A DNA stretch of 64,000 nt from Kocuria marina (GTDB taxonomy: Bacteria > Actinomycetota > Actinomycetes > Actinomycetales > Micrococcaceae), in the NCBI GenBank assembly GCA_014652975.1, contig BMZV01000003.1:124001-188000 (forward strand), written 5' to 3'. Both the position numbers and the translations under genes were made by a program. The notes beneath the pieces were generated by a model, which did not search any database, was not told the DNA's origin, and saw nothing but the letters and a program-made list of their open reading frames with translations. Shown piece by piece: positions 1 through 8,481 of the stretch (within the stretch, counting starts at the first letter, position 1; every line of letters begins with the position of its first letter).

Positions 1-447
1 GGTGGCCAGGTGGGACACCCAGCGCAGGTCCTCCCGCGTGACGAAGCCCGCACCGTCCCCGGCGGGTCGCGCCGGATCCACCCCCGCCGCCGCGGCCCCC
101 TCCTGGAACTCGCGGTATGCGTCCCACGGGCGCCCGGCCAGCAGCAACACGTCCCCGAGGTTCTCGAGGCACTGCACCCGCGCTCCCAGGGATCGCGCCG
201 ACCGTGGCGCGCGCTTGTACTGCGTCGCGGCCAGACGGTAGTGGTGTTCCGCGTCCGCCCAGTCGCCGGCGTCCCGCGCGAGATTCCCCAACCACGACGC
301 CGCCTGGCCCGCTTCCAGCCACGCCTCCCCGAGTCGCGCCGTGCGCAGGGCCGCCTCGTAGTGATCGCGTGCCGTGGCGGTGTCCCCGGACGACGACGCC
401 GCCCGGCCCCGTTGCAGCCTGCGCGCCACCCTGGCCCGTGCGAACAT
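1..447 (-). CDS. TPR-repeat protein, 5' part (cut by window edge)
   Basis: A minus-strand frame stays open for 149 codons from an ATG at 447 to the window edge, so the C-terminus lies outside. A strong ribosome binding site (AGGAGGAGG) sits just upstream of the ATG. The product begins MFARARVARRLQRG and carries tetratricopeptide-like helices: GDTATARDHYEAALRTARL (residues about 21-39), then DAGDWADAEHHYRLAATQYK and LENLGDVLLLAGRPWDAYREF. TPR units mediate protein contacts; no catalytic domain is visible in this part. The codons are GC3-rich like the neighbours. It could be a regulator or part of a larger TPR ATPase; that cannot be decided from this fragment. Confidence 0.72.
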   Translation of the reverse strand, partial: MFARARVARRLQRGRAASSSGDTATARDHYEAALRTARLGEAWLEAGQAASWLGNLARDAGDWADAEHHYRLAATQYKRAPRSARSLGARVQCLENLGDVLLLAGRPWDAYREFQEGAAAAGVDPARPAGDGAGFVTREDLRWVSHLAT

Positions 448-530
448 GCGCCCTCCTCCTGTGCTCCTACCGCGTGATTCTTCCAGCCCCGATCGTTGCC
501 CCGTGCAACCGATGCCGCAGGGGCGCGGGG

Positions 531-1946
531 TCAGAGGACCCTGCGGGCGGCGTCGGACGGGGTGAGCGTGAGGAACAGCGGATCGAGGAACCCGTTCTCC
601 GCGAACCGGTGCTGCACCGCGCTCGCGAGTCGCTCCACGTGGGTCTCGGGAGCCAAGGCGATCACCGAGCCCCCGAAACCGCCGCCCACGACCTTGGCAC
701 CCAAGGCCCCGGCGGCCAGGCAGCCCTCGACCGCCGTATCCAGTTCCGGGACCGTGACCTGGCAGTCGTCCCGCATGGACTCGTGGCCCGCCACGAGCAG
801 CTGACCCACGGCCGCCCAGTCCGGATCCGCCTCACGCAGGAGTCGGGCGATCTTCTCCGAGCGCACCATCTCGGTCACGGAATGACGCAGGCGCAACCGG
901 GTCCCTCGGGGGTCCTCGGCCAACGGGGCGCCCGCCCCGAGCAGGTGGTCGAAGCGCTCGAGGACCGCCGCGGCGTCGTCGAACCCCGGATCCTCGGGCA
1001 GCGCGTCGCGCAAGCGGGAGACCCCGAGCACCGCGGCAGCGGCCTCGCACTCGGCGCGGCGGGAACTGTACTGACCGTCGGCCAGTTTGTGCGGGGCGGA
1101 CGTGTCCACGGCGAGCCACGTGAGACCCGCGAGCGCGGGATCGGCGGGCAGACGGGCGACGTCGAAATCGCGGCAGTCCAGCGCGAGCAACTGCCCGGCG
1201 TGCGAGCGCAGGGACGCCGTCTGGTCCAGGCCGCCGGTGTTGGCGCCCACGATGTAGTTCTCCGCGTCCATGCAGGCTCGGGCCAGGGCGCGGCGCAGGG
1301 TGTCGTCCGGGTGGTCGTCGCCCGTGCGCAGCGAGAACAGGGCGAGCGCGACCGAGCACTCGAGCGCCGCGGAGGAGGCGAGCCCCGCGCCGATGGGCAC
1401 GGTCGAGTCCACGAGCAGGTCCGCGCCGAAGTCCGCACCGAGCGCGAGTCCGGGCACGGCCTCGTGCTCGGAGTGCCCCGCGGCCACGCGGTTCATCCCC
1501 CACGCCACGCCCGCGGCGTAGCCGAACCAGCCATGGATGGCTCCGGGTTGGACGTCACTCACCCGGGCCGCGCGCAGTTCACGGTCCGCGACGGAGGCGT
1601 CCGTGTCCTGGAGGGACTGCGCGTGCAGCAGCCCGTCCGTGCGGGGTGCTGCGGCGGTCAACGTCACGTACTGGTGGGCGAAGGGCAGGCACATCCCGCC
1701 CGAGTAGTCGATGTACTCGCCCATGAGATTCGCGCGGCCGGGCGCGGCCCACACCCCTGCGGGCGGGCGGGCGTAGACCTCCTCGAACTTCGTGCTCAAC
1801 CGCTGCGCCCGCTCACGCACGTCCGGTTGCGCGACCCAGCGCGGGCGCGCGAAGTCTTCCGGGGTGGTGGTTTCGCTGAGCTCACAGGACACGGACGGTT
1901 CCTCACATGGTGTGGACGGGGCGTCGTAGGACGACTGACGAACCAT
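531..1946 (-). CDS. galK: galactokinase (GHMP kinase family)
   Basis: Cytoplasmic sugar kinase of 471 aa that should phosphorylate galactose at C1 (Leloir pathway). Seen: the galactokinase signature PGRANLMGEYIDYSGG (residues 69-84), the GHMP ATP-binding loop PIGAGLASSAALE in the middle, and the C-terminal glycine motif GGGFGGSVIAL. The family signature normally reads GEHxDY; here the His is Tyr (Y78) and the preceding Ile is Met, so specificity or affinity may differ. It starts 6 nt after the stop of the upstream sugar transporter with TAGGGGA before the ATG, so the two are probably co-transcribed and coupled. No galT or galE is in the window. A related GHMP sugar kinase is the main alternative. 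Confidence 0.88.
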   Translation of the reverse strand: MVRQSSYDAPSTPCEEPSVSCELSETTTPEDFARPRWVAQPDVRERAQRLSTKFEEVYARPPAGVWAAPGRANLMGEYIDYSGGMCLPFAHQYVTLTAAAPRTDGLLHAQSLQDTDASVADRELRAARVSDVQPGAIHGWFGYAAGVAWGMNRVAAGHSEHEAVPGLALGADFGADLLVDSTVPIGAGLASSAALECSVALALFSLRTGDDHPDDTLRRALARACMDAENYIVGANTGGLDQTASLRSHAGQLLALDCRDFDVARLPADPALAGLTWLAVDTSAPHKLADGQYSSRRAECEAAAAVLGVSRLRDALPEDPGFDDAAAVLERFDHLLGAGAPLAEDPRGTRLRLRHSVTEMVRSEKIARLLREADPDWAAVGQLLVAGHESMRDDCQVTVPELDTAVEGCLAAGALGAKVVGGGFGGSVIALAPETHVERLASAVQHRFAENGFLDPLFLTLTPSDAARRVL

Positions 1947-1952
1947 TGTCCC

Positions 1953-3365
1953 CTACCCGGCGCGGAAGTAGCGCTCCAGCTCCTCGAGGGACTTGTCCTT
2001 GGTCTCCGGGGCCACGCAGTACACCCACACGATCGCTACGAGCTGGAGCACCACGAAGATCATGATCGTGTACCCCACGCCCAGCGCGTCCGTGAGCACG
2101 GGGAACGTGAGCCCCACCAGGAACGTCATCATCCACAGGATCCATGCGCACGCACCCATGCCCACGCCGCGCACGTTGAGCGGGAAGATCTCGGACATGT
2201 ACAACCACGTCACGGTGCCGATGCAGCACTGCATGAACCCCACGAACACCACGATGCACGCGAGGATCACCCACGCGCGCGCCGGACTGCCCTCGGGGAT
2301 CGTCAGGTAGGACACCGCGAAGCCCGTCAACGACGTTGCCGTCCCCACCAACCCGGTCAGCAACAGTTTCCGGCGGCCCACGTGCTTGAGCAGGTACATG
2401 GCCAGGGCCACAGCCACGACCCCCATGATCCCGGGGATGATGTTGGCGTAGAACGCCCCGTTGCCGCCGAAGCCCACGTCCTGCAGCACCGTGACGCCGT
2501 AGTACTGGATCGCGTTGATCCCCGAGATCTGGTTGATCACGGCCATGGACGCGCCCAGCACGAAGATTCGCCTGATCCACGGGACGCGGACCAGATCCGT
2601 GATCCGGGCCGCGGGGCGGTGCTCGTCCTCGTGGGCGAGTTCCAGGACGGTCTCGCCCTCGCGCCGGTCGTAGGAGTCCTCGCGGATGCGGCGCAGCACC
2701 TGGAACATCTTCTCCACCGCTCCGTGGCGGGCCAGCCAGCGGGGGGACTCCGGCACCACGATCATCCCGATCCACAGCACGAGCGCGGGGACGGTCGCGA
2801 GCACGAGCATGACGCGCCACACGTGCGGGAGGTGCCCGAACGCCGTCGCCAACCCCGCGTTGAACACGAAGGCGAGCGCCTGGCCGCCCACGATCATCAG
2901 CTCGTTCTGAGCGACCACGCGACCGCGCAGGTGCGAGGGGGCGAGTTCGGCGAGGAACACGGGCACGATCACGGAACACGCGCCCACGGCCATCCCCAGC
3001 AGGCAGCGGAACATCACGAGCACCGCGACGGTGGGTGCGATCGAACACCCGATCGTGGCGACCACGAAGACCACAGCCAGTATCATCAGCACCCGGCGGC
3101 GGCCGTAGCGGTCGGCGAGCTTGCCGCCGAACGCCGCGCCCCACGCCCCGCCGAACGGCAGGATCGAGGCCACGAGACCCTCCAGGAACGGCGTCAACCG
3201 CAGATCCGCCACGATGGACGGCAGCGCTCCGTTGATCACCCCGGTGTCGTAACCGAACAGCAATCCGCCGAACGTGGCCACCGTGGCGATCAGCCGCAAC
3301 CGGCCGTTCATCTCCTGGCGTCGCGGTGGCTCCGTGCGCGACGGACTCGCCTGGGTCTCGGGCAT
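1953..3365 (-). CDS. MFS sugar:proton symporter (sugar porter family)
   Basis: 470-aa inner-membrane transporter, about 12 helices. Sugar-porter hallmarks: GGLLFGYDTGVINGA in helix 1, the loop motif KLADRYGRRR, PESPRWLARHG before the central loop, and the C-terminal PETKDKSLEELE. The frame is open further upstream, but I chose the ATG at 3365 because GGAGGAAAGGAG precedes it and the upstream part reads as non-coding Arg/Pro-rich sequence. The gene directly precedes galK, so galactose or a galactoside breakdown product is the likely substrate. That is context only; the family also moves xylose, glucose, arabinose and inositol. Confidence 0.88.
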   Translation of the reverse strand: MPETQASPSRTEPPRRQEMNGRLRLIATVATFGGLLFGYDTGVINGALPSIVADLRLTPFLEGLVASILPFGGAWGAAFGGKLADRYGRRRVLMILAVVFVVATIGCSIAPTVAVLVMFRCLLGMAVGACSVIVPVFLAELAPSHLRGRVVAQNELMIVGGQALAFVFNAGLATAFGHLPHVWRVMLVLATVPALVLWIGMIVVPESPRWLARHGAVEKMFQVLRRIREDSYDRREGETVLELAHEDEHRPAARITDLVRVPWIRRIFVLGASMAVINQISGINAIQYYGVTVLQDVGFGGNGAFYANIIPGIMGVVAVALAMYLLKHVGRRKLLLTGLVGTATSLTGFAVSYLTIPEGSPARAWVILACIVVFVGFMQCCIGTVTWLYMSEIFPLNVRGVGMGACAWILWMMTFLVGLTFPVLTDALGVGYTIMIFVVLQLVAIVWVYCVAPETKDKSLEELERYFRAG

Positions 3366-3385
3366 GGGACTCCTTTCCTCCGTGA

Positions 3386-3583
3386 ACGTCTTACCACGAA
3401 CGACGCATTGCGTGGCCCGCGGGGCTGCTCGGCGCCGACCCGCTCGACGTCCTGTCTTCAGGTCAGTCCTCGGTGCCCGCGATCCTGGCCGCGGGCTCCA
3501 CTGCCGTGGCGTTCGCGAGCGTGGCCGCGTGGCTCGTGACGGCCGTGCTGTCCCGGGACGAGCAGCACGCGGAGGCCTCGTAG
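3386..3583 (+). pseudogene. orphan C-terminal fragment of a membrane protein
   Basis: From about 3407 to the TAG at 3581 a plus-strand frame has strongly GC3-biased codons and reads IAWPAGLLGADPLDVLSS ... AILAAGSTAVAFASVAAWLV ... LSRDEQHAEAS-stop. That is one hydrophobic helix and a charged tail, typical of the C-terminus of a membrane transporter. It has no start codon or ribosome binding site, and a stop lies immediately upstream at 3383. I read it as the leftover 3' end of a deleted plus-strand gene between the transporter promoter and the decayed glycosyltransferase. The family is not recognised. Confidence 0.5.
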
Positions 3584-3604
3584 GCCGAGACCGGGCGGCG
3601 GCGG

Positions 3605-4463
3605 TTAGTTCGCACCGGGGCCCGAACGGATCCCGTGATCGTGGAGCTCGTCCCGCAACGCGCGCCACATCCTGTCATACGTGAACCGCTCGGTGACCAC
3701 GGCCCTACCCGCCTCCGCGAGCGCCTCCCGCTCGGCCGGGTGGCGCAGTAAGCGGTCCACGGTGTGTCGCCAACCCTCGGGGTCACCGACCGCCACGGGT
3801 GCCGCGAACCCCGCGCTGAGGTATTCGCTCAGGGCTTCGGTCGCGGTGAAGGCCACGGCTGCCGCGGCCTCGCGTGCCACCGTTTGCCCTGTGGGGTACA
3901 CGAGCTCCCGCGTGGGAACGGCCGTGATCGGACCTGGCGGCGAGGACGTCGACGGCCCGCTGCGTCCCGTCGTCGGTGAACAGTTCCGGTGCGCAGCCGA
4001 ACGGGATAGCGGCCACCTGATCGGCCCGGAACCCTGCATCCACGAGGATGTCGATCTGGTTCCGGCTCAGCGTGAGGATCAGATCCACCGCCGAGAACCG
4101 GCGGACGAGCGCGCGTCTGCGATGGGGATCCGCTCGTCGGATCCATTCCATGAGCTAGCACGAGATCACCACCAAGGGTGTGCTCGCGTACGGCGGCACG
4201 TCCCGCCGCTTGAGCTGCGCGGCGAGTGCCGTGACGGGTTCGAGCAACCCCAGGACCAGTTCGGCGTTCCGCACCCCGGGCACGGCCCTGAGGGGCACGT
4301 CCACCATAGTGTGGGTCCGATGCTCCACGACGTCCCGCAGATTCCGGGGTAGCCTGCCGCGCAGGGGTCGGACACCGGTGACCGGGAAACCCGGACCCGG
4401 AAACAGGTCGATGCCGTACGGGCACGCCGTGTGGCCACCCGCGTGGAGAACCAGTGTCCTCAC
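3605..4463 (-). pseudogene. glycosyltransferase remnant with in-frame stop and frameshift
   Basis: An original minus-strand gene of about 285 codons begins MRTLVLHAGGHTACPYGIDL at 4463. The frame meets a TAG at 4155-4157 and resumes in the same frame as LMEWIRRADPHRRR ... SAVDLILTLSRNQIDILVDA ... IPFGCAPELFTDD. Near 3930-3960 it shifts by one base into ELVYPTGQTVAREAAAAV ... ALSEYLSAGFAAPVAVGDPE ... HPAEREALAEAGRAV ... MWRALRDELHDHG-stop. The order (N-terminal sugar-acceptor half, LSR..I....AGF, IPFGC, GDPEGW, then C-terminal helices) is that of a GT-B (GT4-like) glycosyltransferase. Two independent lesions argue for a real pseudogene rather than one sequencing error. Confidence 0.72.
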
Positions 4464-4503
4464 CGCACCCGTCCTCCCCCCGCACCGGCCTGGACCGGCG
4501 GCC

Positions 4504-5481
4504 TTACACTCGGTCGTCCACCAGCGTGACCGTTTCCGTGACCACGTGCGCGACCCCGGCCTCCAGCAGGTTGTTCACCACGGCCACGAGCGGGGTCATG
4601 GAGTCGTCCACCTCGAGCTCTACGGGGTAGTCCCGGACCAGCAGGGCCAGCAGCGTCTCCACGGCCGCACCCGCCTCACGCGCGGAACCGTCACCGGAAG
4701 AGGCGCCCGGCACGTAGCCCAGCAACACGTCCGCGGCTTCGAACCGGGTGGCCCGGTCCTCGGGATCCTGCGGATCGAACGGGCGGTAGCTCACGGCGAA
4801 CGCGGTAATCGGTGCGGGACCGTCACTCCCCGGAGCGCCCGCGCGCAGCACCAGGGCTCCGAACGCTCCGGCGGTGTCCGAGAGCAACTGCCGGTTCACC
4901 GCGCCGATCCCGATCTCCGCGACCGGGTCCCAGTCGTGGACCGAGCGGTAGAACTCCCACACGGCGCGTGTTAGTTCCACGGAACCGGTCGCGAGATCTT
5001 CCACGGAGCGCACCCACGAGCCGTCCGCGGTCTGTCCGAGCGCGGGTTCGGGCAGGGCACCCGCGGCCACGCGCACCACGCGCGAGCGCATGGCCGGGGT
5101 CAGGCCCTCCGCCTTCGCGAAGCTCTCCCCCGCGGAGCCGGGGGTCACGCGGGAGCGCAGCGCCGTGACGCTCGACGGCGCGTCCGCGGCCACTTTCCGC
5201 AAGCGTGCCAGGAGCTCCCGGCCGATGCCTTCGTGCTGCCGGTCCGGAGCCACCTCCACGTACGCCCACAACCGGCGCGGGTGCCACGGGGACTCGTAGA
5301 CCACCCCGGCCGCGACGGGCACGCCGGCGTCGACGGCCACGAGCGTGCGGGAGAACGCGGCGTCGTCGTCGGCACCCAGTCGCGCACGGAAGGCCTGCGC
5401 GGGTGCCGACGGCGCGTCCGGCCAGACCTCGAGCAGACGCAGGTCGTCGTCCTCGCGCCACGGACGGTACTCGATGCTCAT
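4504..5481 (-). CDS. GNAT family N-acetyltransferase
   Basis: 325-aa cytoplasmic protein with an N-terminal GNAT fold. The acetyl-CoA binding motif A is YVEVAPDRQHEGIGRELL (about residues 93-110). The length, about twice a single GNAT domain, and a second region (FYRSVHDWDPV ... AVVNNLLEAGVAHVVTETV) suggest a degenerate second GNAT half, as in two-domain actinobacterial GNATs. The substrate is not evident. It lies 7 nt downstream of glyS on the same strand, so it may be read through from glyS. Confidence 0.75.
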   Translation of the reverse strand: MSIEYRPWREDDDLRLLEVWPDAPSAPAQAFRARLGADDDAAFSRTLVAVDAGVPVAAGVVYESPWHPRRLWAYVEVAPDRQHEGIGRELLARLRKVAADAPSSVTALRSRVTPGSAGESFAKAEGLTPAMRSRVVRVAAGALPEPALGQTADGSWVRSVEDLATGSVELTRAVWEFYRSVHDWDPVAEIGIGAVNRQLLSDTAGAFGALVLRAGAPGSDGPAPITAFAVSYRPFDPQDPEDRATRFEAADVLLGYVPGASSGDGSAREAGAAVETLLALLVRDYPVELEVDDSMTPLVAVVNNLLEAGVAHVVTETVTLVDDRV

Positions 5482-5488
5482 GCGGTGC

Positions 5489-6871
5489 CTACTTCTCGAG
5501 GTGGTCGGCGAGGTACTGCTGGACGCGGTCCAGACCCACGCGCTCCTGGGTCATCTCGTCGCGTGAGCGCACGGTCACGGCCTGGTCCTCGAGGGTGTCG
5601 AAGTCCACGGTGATGCAGAACGGCGTGCCGATCTCGTCCTGGCGGCGGTAGCGGCGGCCGATGGCCCCGGCGTCGTCGTAGTCGATGTTCCAGCGCTTGC
5701 GCAGCTCGGCGTCCAGGTTCTGCGCGGCGGGGCGCAGGTCCTCCTTCTTGGACAACGGCAGCACGGCGGCCTTGACCGGAGCGAGGCGCGGGTCCAAGCG
5801 CAGCACGGTGCGCTTGTCCACGCCGCCCTTGGTGTTGGGGGCCTCATCCTCCACGTATGCGTCCACGAGGAACGCCATCATGGAACGGGTCAGCCCGAAT
5901 GACGGCTCGATCACGTACGGGGTATAACGCTCTCCCGAGGCCTGGTCGAAGTACTGCATCTTGGTGCCTGAGTGTTCGGTGTGGTTGCTCAGGTCGAAGT
6001 CCGTGCGGTTGGCCACGCCCATCAGCTCGCCCCACTCGGAGCCCTGGAAACCGAAACGGTACTCGATGTCGATCGTGCCGTCCGAGTAGTGCGCGCGGTC
6101 GTCCTCGGGGACGTCGTAGCGGCGCATGTTGTCGGGGTTCACACCCAGGTCCACGAACCAGTTCCAGCACGCCTCGACCCACTCGTCGAAGTACTGCTTG
6201 GCCTCGTCCGGGTGGATGAAATACTCGATCTCCATCTGCTCGAACTCCCGCGTGCGGAAGATGAAGTTGCCCGGGGTGATCTCGTTGCGGAACGCCTTGC
6301 CGATCTGCCCGATCCCGAACGGGGGCTTCTTGCGCGCCGCGGTGACCACGTTGAGGAAGTTCACGAAGATGCCCTGAGCGGTCTCCGGGCGCAGGTAGTG
6401 CTTGCCCTCCTCGTTGTCCACGGGACCCAGGAAGGTCTTCATGAGCCCGGAGAACTGCTGGGGGTCGGTCCACTTGCCGTCCTGGCCCGTCTCGGGGTCC
6501 TTGACGTCCGCGAGCCCGTTGACCGGCGGGTGGCCGTGCTTGGCCTCGTACGCCTCGAGCAGGTGGTCCGCGCGGTAGCGCTTGTGGGTGTGCAGCGACT
6601 CCACGAGTGGGTCCGTGAAGGTCTCCACGTGGCCCGAGGCCTCCCACACCGCGGAGGGCAGGATGATCGAGGAGTCCAGGCCCACCATGTCCGCGCGGCC
6701 GCGCACGAAGGTCTGCCACCACTCGCGCTTGATGTTCTCCTTCAGTTCCGCGCCCAGGGGCCCGTAGTCCCACGCGGAGCGCGAACCGCCGTAGATCTCA
6801 CCCGCCTGGAACACGAAGCCCCGGCGCTTGGCCAGGGAGATGACATTGTCCAGGGTGGATTTGGCAGCCAT
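5489..6871 (-). CDS. glyS: glycyl-tRNA synthetase (alpha2 class II type)
   Basis: 460 aa; charges tRNA-Gly with glycine. The single-chain eukaryote/actinobacteria-type enzyme is clear from the N-terminus ([20 protein letters not shown], then [19 protein letters not shown]), the class II motif 2 region ([20 protein letters not shown]) and a C-terminal anticodon-binding domain ([20 protein letters not shown] ... [20 protein letters not shown]). The length is normal for the family. The ATG at 6871 has only a weak Shine-Dalgarno (GGACGTGAGA). The 309-nt leader upstream is described separately. Confidence 0.96.
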   Translation of the reverse strand: MAAKSTLDNVISLAKRRGFVFQAGEIYGGSRSAWDYGPLGAELKENIKREWWQTFVRGRADMVGLDSSIILPSAVWEASGHVETFTDPLVESLHTHKRYRADHLLEAYEAKHGHPPVNGLADVKDPETGQDGKWTDPQQFSGLMKTFLGPVDNEEGKHYLRPETAQGIFVNFLNVVTAARKKPPFGIGQIGKAFRNEITPGNFIFRTREFEQMEIEYFIHPDEAKQYFDEWVEACWNWFVDLGVNPDNMRRYDVPEDDRAHYSDGTIDIEYRFGFQGSEWGELMGVANRTDFDLSNHTEHSGTKMQYFDQASGERYTPYVIEPSFGLTRSMMAFLVDAYVEDEAPNTKGGVDKRTVLRLDPRLAPVKAAVLPLSKKEDLRPAAQNLDAELRKRWNIDYDDAGAIGRRYRRQDEIGTPFCITVDFDTLEDQAVTVRSRDEMTQERVGLDRVQQYLADHLEK

Positions 6872-7180
6872 GCGGTCTCACGTCCGTTTCTCGCCCGACC
6901 GCTGGCTGCGGCCGTGCGTGGAGTACTGGGTGGGTCGTTCACGGCACCGACGACGACGCCGCGGGGCCGCCCACGCGGGACCGGCACCGAAGGGTGCGGG
7001 TGCGGTGGGGACGAGAACGCCCGACGGCGCGCGAAGGCGCTGTCACCAGGGTAACGAGGATGCCGAATCCCCGCCTAACCGTGCGGCCCTCGCTCATGAG
7101 GGACCGCGCCTGGTCGGTCACGACCCCGGGCGCGGTCCTGCGGGCACGGCTTCCGCTTCTGGTCGTCAGCTCCCGGCCAC
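6872..7180. other. 309-nt gap upstream of glyS
   Basis: It lies between the stop of the acyl-CoA dehydrogenase gene and glyS, both on the minus strand. No frame here has convincing coding character. I looked for a T-box: no conserved antiterminator bulge in the right order, and no strong terminator, so none is called. One copy of the dispersed 11-mer GACGACGCCGC is at 6952-6962. A glyS promoter must lie here, but I cannot place it securely. Confidence 0.5.
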
Positions 7181-8377
7181 TCAGACGAACGCGGAAACCC
7201 CCGTGAGCGCCCGGGAGACGATGAGCGAGTTGATGTGGTAGCTGCCCTCGTACGTGTAGATGGCCTCGAGGTCCCCCAGGACCTTGGCGATCTCGTAGTC
7301 GCTCAGCAGGCCGTTGCCGCCCAGGGCGTCACGCGCCAGTGAGGCCGAGCGCCGGCCGAGCCGGGTCGCGGTGGACTTGGCGAGGGCCGCGTGCATCATG
7401 TCCATCTCGTCGCACGTTTGCAGGCGGGTGACTTGCACCATGAGCGCGGAGCTCGCCGCGAGGTTGCCCGCGATCTCCGCCATGGCCTGCTGGACCATCT
7501 GGAAGCTCGCGAGAGGCTTGCCGAACTGTTCCCGCCGCAGGGTGTACTCGCGCAGGACGTCCAGGATGGCCTGTTGGGCGCCCACCGCTTGCCACCCGAC
7601 CCATGCGCGCGAGTCCTTGAGCAGCATGTTGGCGGCGTCGAAACTCACTGCCCCGGGGAGCGGGGCGTCCGCGGGGACACGCAGGTCCGTGAACGTCACG
7701 TCCGCGTTCTGCATGATGCGCAGACCCATCTTGTTGCCGATCTTGGTCGCGGCGTACCCGGGTGTCCCGGTGGGCACGGCGAAACACTTGACCTGACCGT
7801 CGGCCGTGTCCCTCGCCCACACGAGGGCCAGTTGGGCCACGGTTCCGGCGCCGATCCAACGTTTTCGACCGTTGATGGCCCACTCGTCACCCTCGCGGGT
7901 GGCGGTGGTGGCCAGGCCGCCGGCGATGTCCGAGCCGTGCTCGGGTTCAGTGAGGCAGAACGCCCCGATCGTGGAGAGGTCCGAGAGCCCGGGGAGCCAC
8001 GTGTCCTGTTGCTGCTGCGACCCCAGTTCCACGAGGGTCCCCACTATCAACTCGTTGTGGATCCCGATCAGCGCGGACAGGGACACGTCCGCCCGGGCGA
8101 GCTGCGCATGCACGAGTCCCTGGAACAACCGGGACGAGCCGTCCCGGAACAGATTGCCCAGGCCGAGCTCGGCGAGCCGGGGCAGCATCTCCAGGGGCAG
8201 GTGCTCCCGGTTCCACGGGTCGATCGACTGACGGCGGACGTTGTCCTGCAGGTGCTTCTCGATCCCCGCCAAACGGGTGCGTTCGTCATCGCAGAGCAGC
8301 TGCTGGATCTTCAGCAGGTCCACTCCGGGGAGCTCGGACGCGGCACGGGGACGAGAGGAGGTGATGGCGGTGGTCAT
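7181..8377 (-). CDS. acyl-CoA dehydrogenase (glutaryl-CoA dehydrogenase-like)
   Basis: 398-aa FAD flavoprotein that introduces a C2-C3 double bond into an acyl-CoA and passes electrons to ETF. Seen: GAFCLTEPEHGSDIAGGLAT and WAINGRKRWIGAG in the beta domain (about residues 150-190), RREQFGKPLASFQMVQ, and the C-terminal catalytic loop YEGSYHINSLIVSRALTG, whose first Glu is in the position of the catalytic base in glutaryl-CoA dehydrogenase and plant ACX4-type enzymes. It is divergent from a decayed acyl-CoA synthetase gene and near mmsAB, so a short or branched acyl-CoA role is plausible. The exact substrate is unknown. Confidence 0.86.
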   Translation of the reverse strand: MTTAITSSRPRAASELPGVDLLKIQQLLCDDERTRLAGIEKHLQDNVRRQSIDPWNREHLPLEMLPRLAELGLGNLFRDGSSRLFQGLVHAQLARADVSLSALIGIHNELIVGTLVELGSQQQQDTWLPGLSDLSTIGAFCLTEPEHGSDIAGGLATTATREGDEWAINGRKRWIGAGTVAQLALVWARDTADGQVKCFAVPTGTPGYAATKIGNKMGLRIMQNADVTFTDLRVPADAPLPGAVSFDAANMLLKDSRAWVGWQAVGAQQAILDVLREYTLRREQFGKPLASFQMVQQAMAEIAGNLAASSALMVQVTRLQTCDEMDMMHAALAKSTATRLGRRSASLARDALGGNGLLSDYEIAKVLGDLEAIYTYEGSYHINSLIVSRALTGVSAFV

Positions 8378-8481
8378 CCTGGCCCTCGGGTGCTCGGTAA
8401 TCCAATGGTGATCTTTTCAACTATAGACCGTCCAAGTACATATCTGTGTCGCAGATCACATTAATTCGAGGAGGGCCGGTC
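8378..8481. promoter_or_regulatory. divergent promoter region, acyl-CoA dehydrogenase / acyl-CoA synthetase remnant
   Basis: A 104-nt AT-rich gap between two divergent starts. It contains TTTTCAACTATAGACC, TACATATCTGTGTCGCAGA and TCACATTAATTCG, all far richer in A/T than the surroundings, so both promoters and any operator must be here. A Shine-Dalgarno GAGGAGGG ends the region before the plus-strand ATG. The MarR gene at 9809 is a candidate regulator; no clear palindrome was fixed. Confidence 0.45.

Noticed and set aside
117..3539. 1140-codon open frame on the plus strand
   Set aside because: It is antisense to galK and the sugar transporter, rich in Arg, His, Gly and Pro, with no domain; an artefact of high GC.
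6939..7121. 60-codon ORF in the glyS upstream gap
   Set aside because: Arg/Ser-rich, no ribosome binding site, no hydrophobic or domain pattern.
6872..7180. T-box or glycine riboswitch ahead of glyS
   Set aside because: A GGGACCGCG-like string at about 7100 is on the wrong strand and the other conserved elements are missing.
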